From assembly GCA_900708905.1 (NCBI GenBank), contig CAADRB010000011.1, positions 612,062 to 676,061 of the forward strand: a DNA stretch of 64,000 nucleotides, read 5' to 3'. The position numbers and the translations under genes were made by a program. The stretch comes from Hymenolepis diminuta (taxonomy: Eukaryota > Platyhelminthes > Cestoda > Cyclophyllidea > Hymenolepididae). The notes below the pieces were generated by a model. That model was not told the DNA's origin. It saw nothing but the letters and a program-made list of their open reading frames with translations, and did no database searches. Positions within the stretch are counted from its first letter, which is position 1. The number at the start of each line of letters is the position of its first letter. This document shows, piece by piece, positions 61,805-64,000 of the stretch.

Positions 61805-61965
61805 TTCAGGGGACAAATTATGAGTTTTGAATTTTGGAACGCAAAGCAGTAAACTGTTTATGAAATGAGCAATCTAGAGCACGAATCTGAAATTCACTTG
61901 ATTTAACTCTTTTGATTCATCTCCTTTTTGAACTCTGCTTACCTAATTTCACTTGCAGCTTTTTT
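61805..61965 (+). repeat. Dispersed repeat copy (head plus middle block)
   Basis: The head TTCAGGGGACAAATTATGAG, then TTTTGAATTTTGGAAC, is the cleanest example of the family. Then come GCACGAATCTGAAATTCACT and TGATTTAACTC, which parallel the middle block of the 42 kb copy. Plus orientation. Confidence 0.5.
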
Positions 61966-61969
61966 GTTT

Positions 61970-64000
61970 TCTATGTCCAGATGCCCTCCCAGGGTTATAA
62001 GATAATAATTTTTTATCCTTCTATCGGCGATAATAATATTAAGAATGTAAAACATGAATAATAGATGCAGCTAGAGATTGCTAAATAACGCCGTGGTTTA
62101 TTAGAGAATCAGAAACCCCAAGGATATTGCCATTCTATTTAGCTTATAAAGCTAATGCTTATTAAATGGTATTGTACTTTAAGGGTGCTGAGCACAAAAA
62201 AGGGTAAAATCAACACCATGACTATTAAAATTATTTCCCTTTTCACTTAAAGTCTTGGAATGTAACACTCAGACGGACTTAGAAATAATAAAATTAGGTT
62301 CACAACAATGACATTATAAATATATTATGTAAAATGATATTATATTCATACAGACCAATGATAAAACCGGTTCAGTATAATAAATGTAAAAACATATAAG
62401 AATATAATTTGAAGAACTAAAAGAATTTATTTTTCTAGAGAATGTTAGGACGTGGACATAATGAGGCCTTCATGAATAACTAATGTGCAATGTCCAAGGG
62501 ATGAACCATACAAGTTTACTCAAATTTACTTTTTATTGAAAGTAACTTTTATTATGAATGAAACTCGTAAACTAAATGAGTGCAAGAAATGCCAAATAAT
62601 GAAATGAATTTAATTCATAAATACCAAGATAAAGGGATCAAAGCTAACTATTAAGTAGATGCAATAAGAACTGTCAAAAGTATCATACTTGAGTTTTATT
62701 ATAAGGAGAGGTAGAAGATGCCGCTGTAAGATGGAGAAAATCATTTAGTCTTCTTCAACTGTATGAAATCAGCTACCACAAATTAGGAATGCGTGGATAG
62801 CAGTGAGGCGTCAATAATCATATTTCCGTCGGTCCCTTCAACTGACAGGATTTTTGCATCCTGACTTACATTCAGGACGTAGAATATGTCCTAGAAATTC
62901 CCCTGAATTTTTATCCGTGATCGGTTAAAACTGTGTAAAACTGACTGGCTAAAAGCAAGGTAACCTGAAGGGACATATTCAGTTACCTTCAGTCTTCCGT
63001 CTCTGAGTATAATGAGGCTGAAGATTTTGTAACATTGGTTGACTGGATATGTAGTCTTCTCATGTTTTAAAGTCAGTAGCTTAATACTGGTGCATCTTAG
63101 AAGCAATGGAAAGCTCTAATCTTGTCCCTCTACAGCAGAATAAATTACAGAGAAATGAAAAGTTATTCATTGGTGACAAAAAATAGGGGTGTTAGATATA
63201 AGGAGAAACGGTTAACCGTTTTGTTCACGTATGATCGAAATTATAGGGGAAGGTTTTATTTTAATTACAAAATATTAAATCAAAGCAGATTCAACTGATT
63301 TAGTAATAACAAAATGATCCTCGGAATGTTGATGAAGGAAGTCTGCATGATTATGCCTAAAAATTATAAAATTTAATAAAGAATTTATTTGCTTATAAAT
63401 CACTAGGGAGAAAGCATGACTGGAAATATAATGACTACACCATGTGGAGCTAAGGTAAACCAAAACTGAGATCCAAATTATGTCAAAGTCCCCGGGGGAA
63501 TGAAACACATATTTGCCTAAAAGGACTCTAATGGAATTTCCGTTTAAATTAAAATGTACGTTCCTTTCCTGGAATTAAAATGAATTTAAAATAAAAGAAT
63601 AAGAATAATTTGGGTTTAAAACAACCTACACTGATTTAAGCTGGCAGATATTAAATTAATACAATCGAGTCGTCTCAATGAAATATTTAATTCTGCTTAA
63701 AAACAAAAATACCTTATTATAAATGTGTATATTTAAAGAAATACATGGGACTGCAAATGTAAAATGAGATAAACTGAGTTAAATTTATTAGTTTTAGCTT
63801 ATGTCAAATGATAGCTCCTACATTCCAGGGACAGCGTATTTAAAACTTTGTTAAATTTAGACGTACCTTTTTTGTTATTCTAGAAACCTTTTGCAATTAC
63901 TTACTTTCCCTCGTAGTTGACAGCAAATTGAAAGACATACATCTCCCCGTCCACAAAACATCTTTGATAAGATTCATTTTGATCAAGCAGACTGAATAGA
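61970..64000. other. No confirmed gene; one exon-like minus frame
   Basis: A minus-strand frame from 63106 to 62783 has 107 sense codons broken by a single TAG (62893-62891). It reads VTEYVPSGYLAFSQSVLHSF before the stop and ILSVEGTDGNMIIDASLLST after it. The TAG coincides with an acceptor-like TTTCTAG, and a donor-like GTAAGT follows. No family recognised. The rest of the stretch is AT-rich spacer. Confidence 0.3.

Noticed and set aside
1..64000. CRISPR arrays, bacterial operons, rRNA genes or a prophage
   Set aside because: No regularly spaced direct repeats, no adjacent long ORFs with ribosome-binding sites and no rRNA-like conserved stretches. The intron-bearing gene and retroelement relics indicate a eukaryotic chromosome.

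Overview
This is a eukaryotic window, most likely from an AT-rich invertebrate animal genome. It has no bacterial or phage gene layout: there are no long closely packed ORFs, no operons and no Shine-Dalgarno-led starts. The base composition is strongly AT-rich by eye. The one gene that can be assembled with confidence has GT-AG introns of 0.5 to 2.5 kb, and much of the rest looks like decayed retroelement sequence and AT-rich spacer. The sequence does not settle the phylum. Compact AT-rich spacer with Ty3/Gypsy relics, LINE relics and a tRNA-derived repeat is common in arthropods and other invertebrates.

The main gene lies on the minus strand between about 31.1 kb and 23.1 kb. Four exons (29438-29261, 27031-26865, 26352-26172, 23681-23324) join in perfect phase (2/2, 1/1, 2/2) into one open frame. 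It encodes a secreted cysteine-rich protein with a signal peptide, 11 cysteines in the mature chain and a C-terminal hydrophobic tail typical of a GPI-anchor signal. A 20-nt microexon at 31084-31065 could supply the start codon, giving a 300-residue precursor. A poly(A) signal lies about 200 nt past the stop. A cluster of two CCAAT boxes and a CRE-like site near 33.9 kb could be its promoter. I do not recognise the family.

Other regions, left to right. 1-6.5 kb: no gene seen. 6.7-7.2 kb: solo-like LTR with primer-binding site, then a copy of a dispersed repeat. 11.2-12.1 kb: an ankyrin-repeat gene relic that keeps its intron but has in-frame stops. 12.35-12.44 kb: tRNA-like SINE head. 12.6-12.9 kb: unrecognised exon-like ORF with a strong donor. 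13.1-13.9 kb: possible LINE reverse-transcriptase relic. 21.95-22.35 kb: LTR of the same family as at 6.7 kb, followed on the minus strand by a Ty3/Gypsy RT-RNase H relic. 23-31 kb: the main gene. 34-41 kb: almost empty. 41.2 kb: short Myb/SANT-like fragment. 46.0-47.0 kb: Ty3/Gypsy integrase relic. 49.3-49.6 kb: LINE endonuclease relic. 54.1 kb: a further Ty3/Gypsy RNase H relic. 60-62 kb: two more copies of the dispersed repeat.

The parts do not form a pathway. The window is best read as one multi-exon secreted-protein gene surrounded by old, frame-shifted mobile elements and at least one dead ankyrin gene. Most ORFs of 60-125 codons here are chance open frames in AT-rich DNA.
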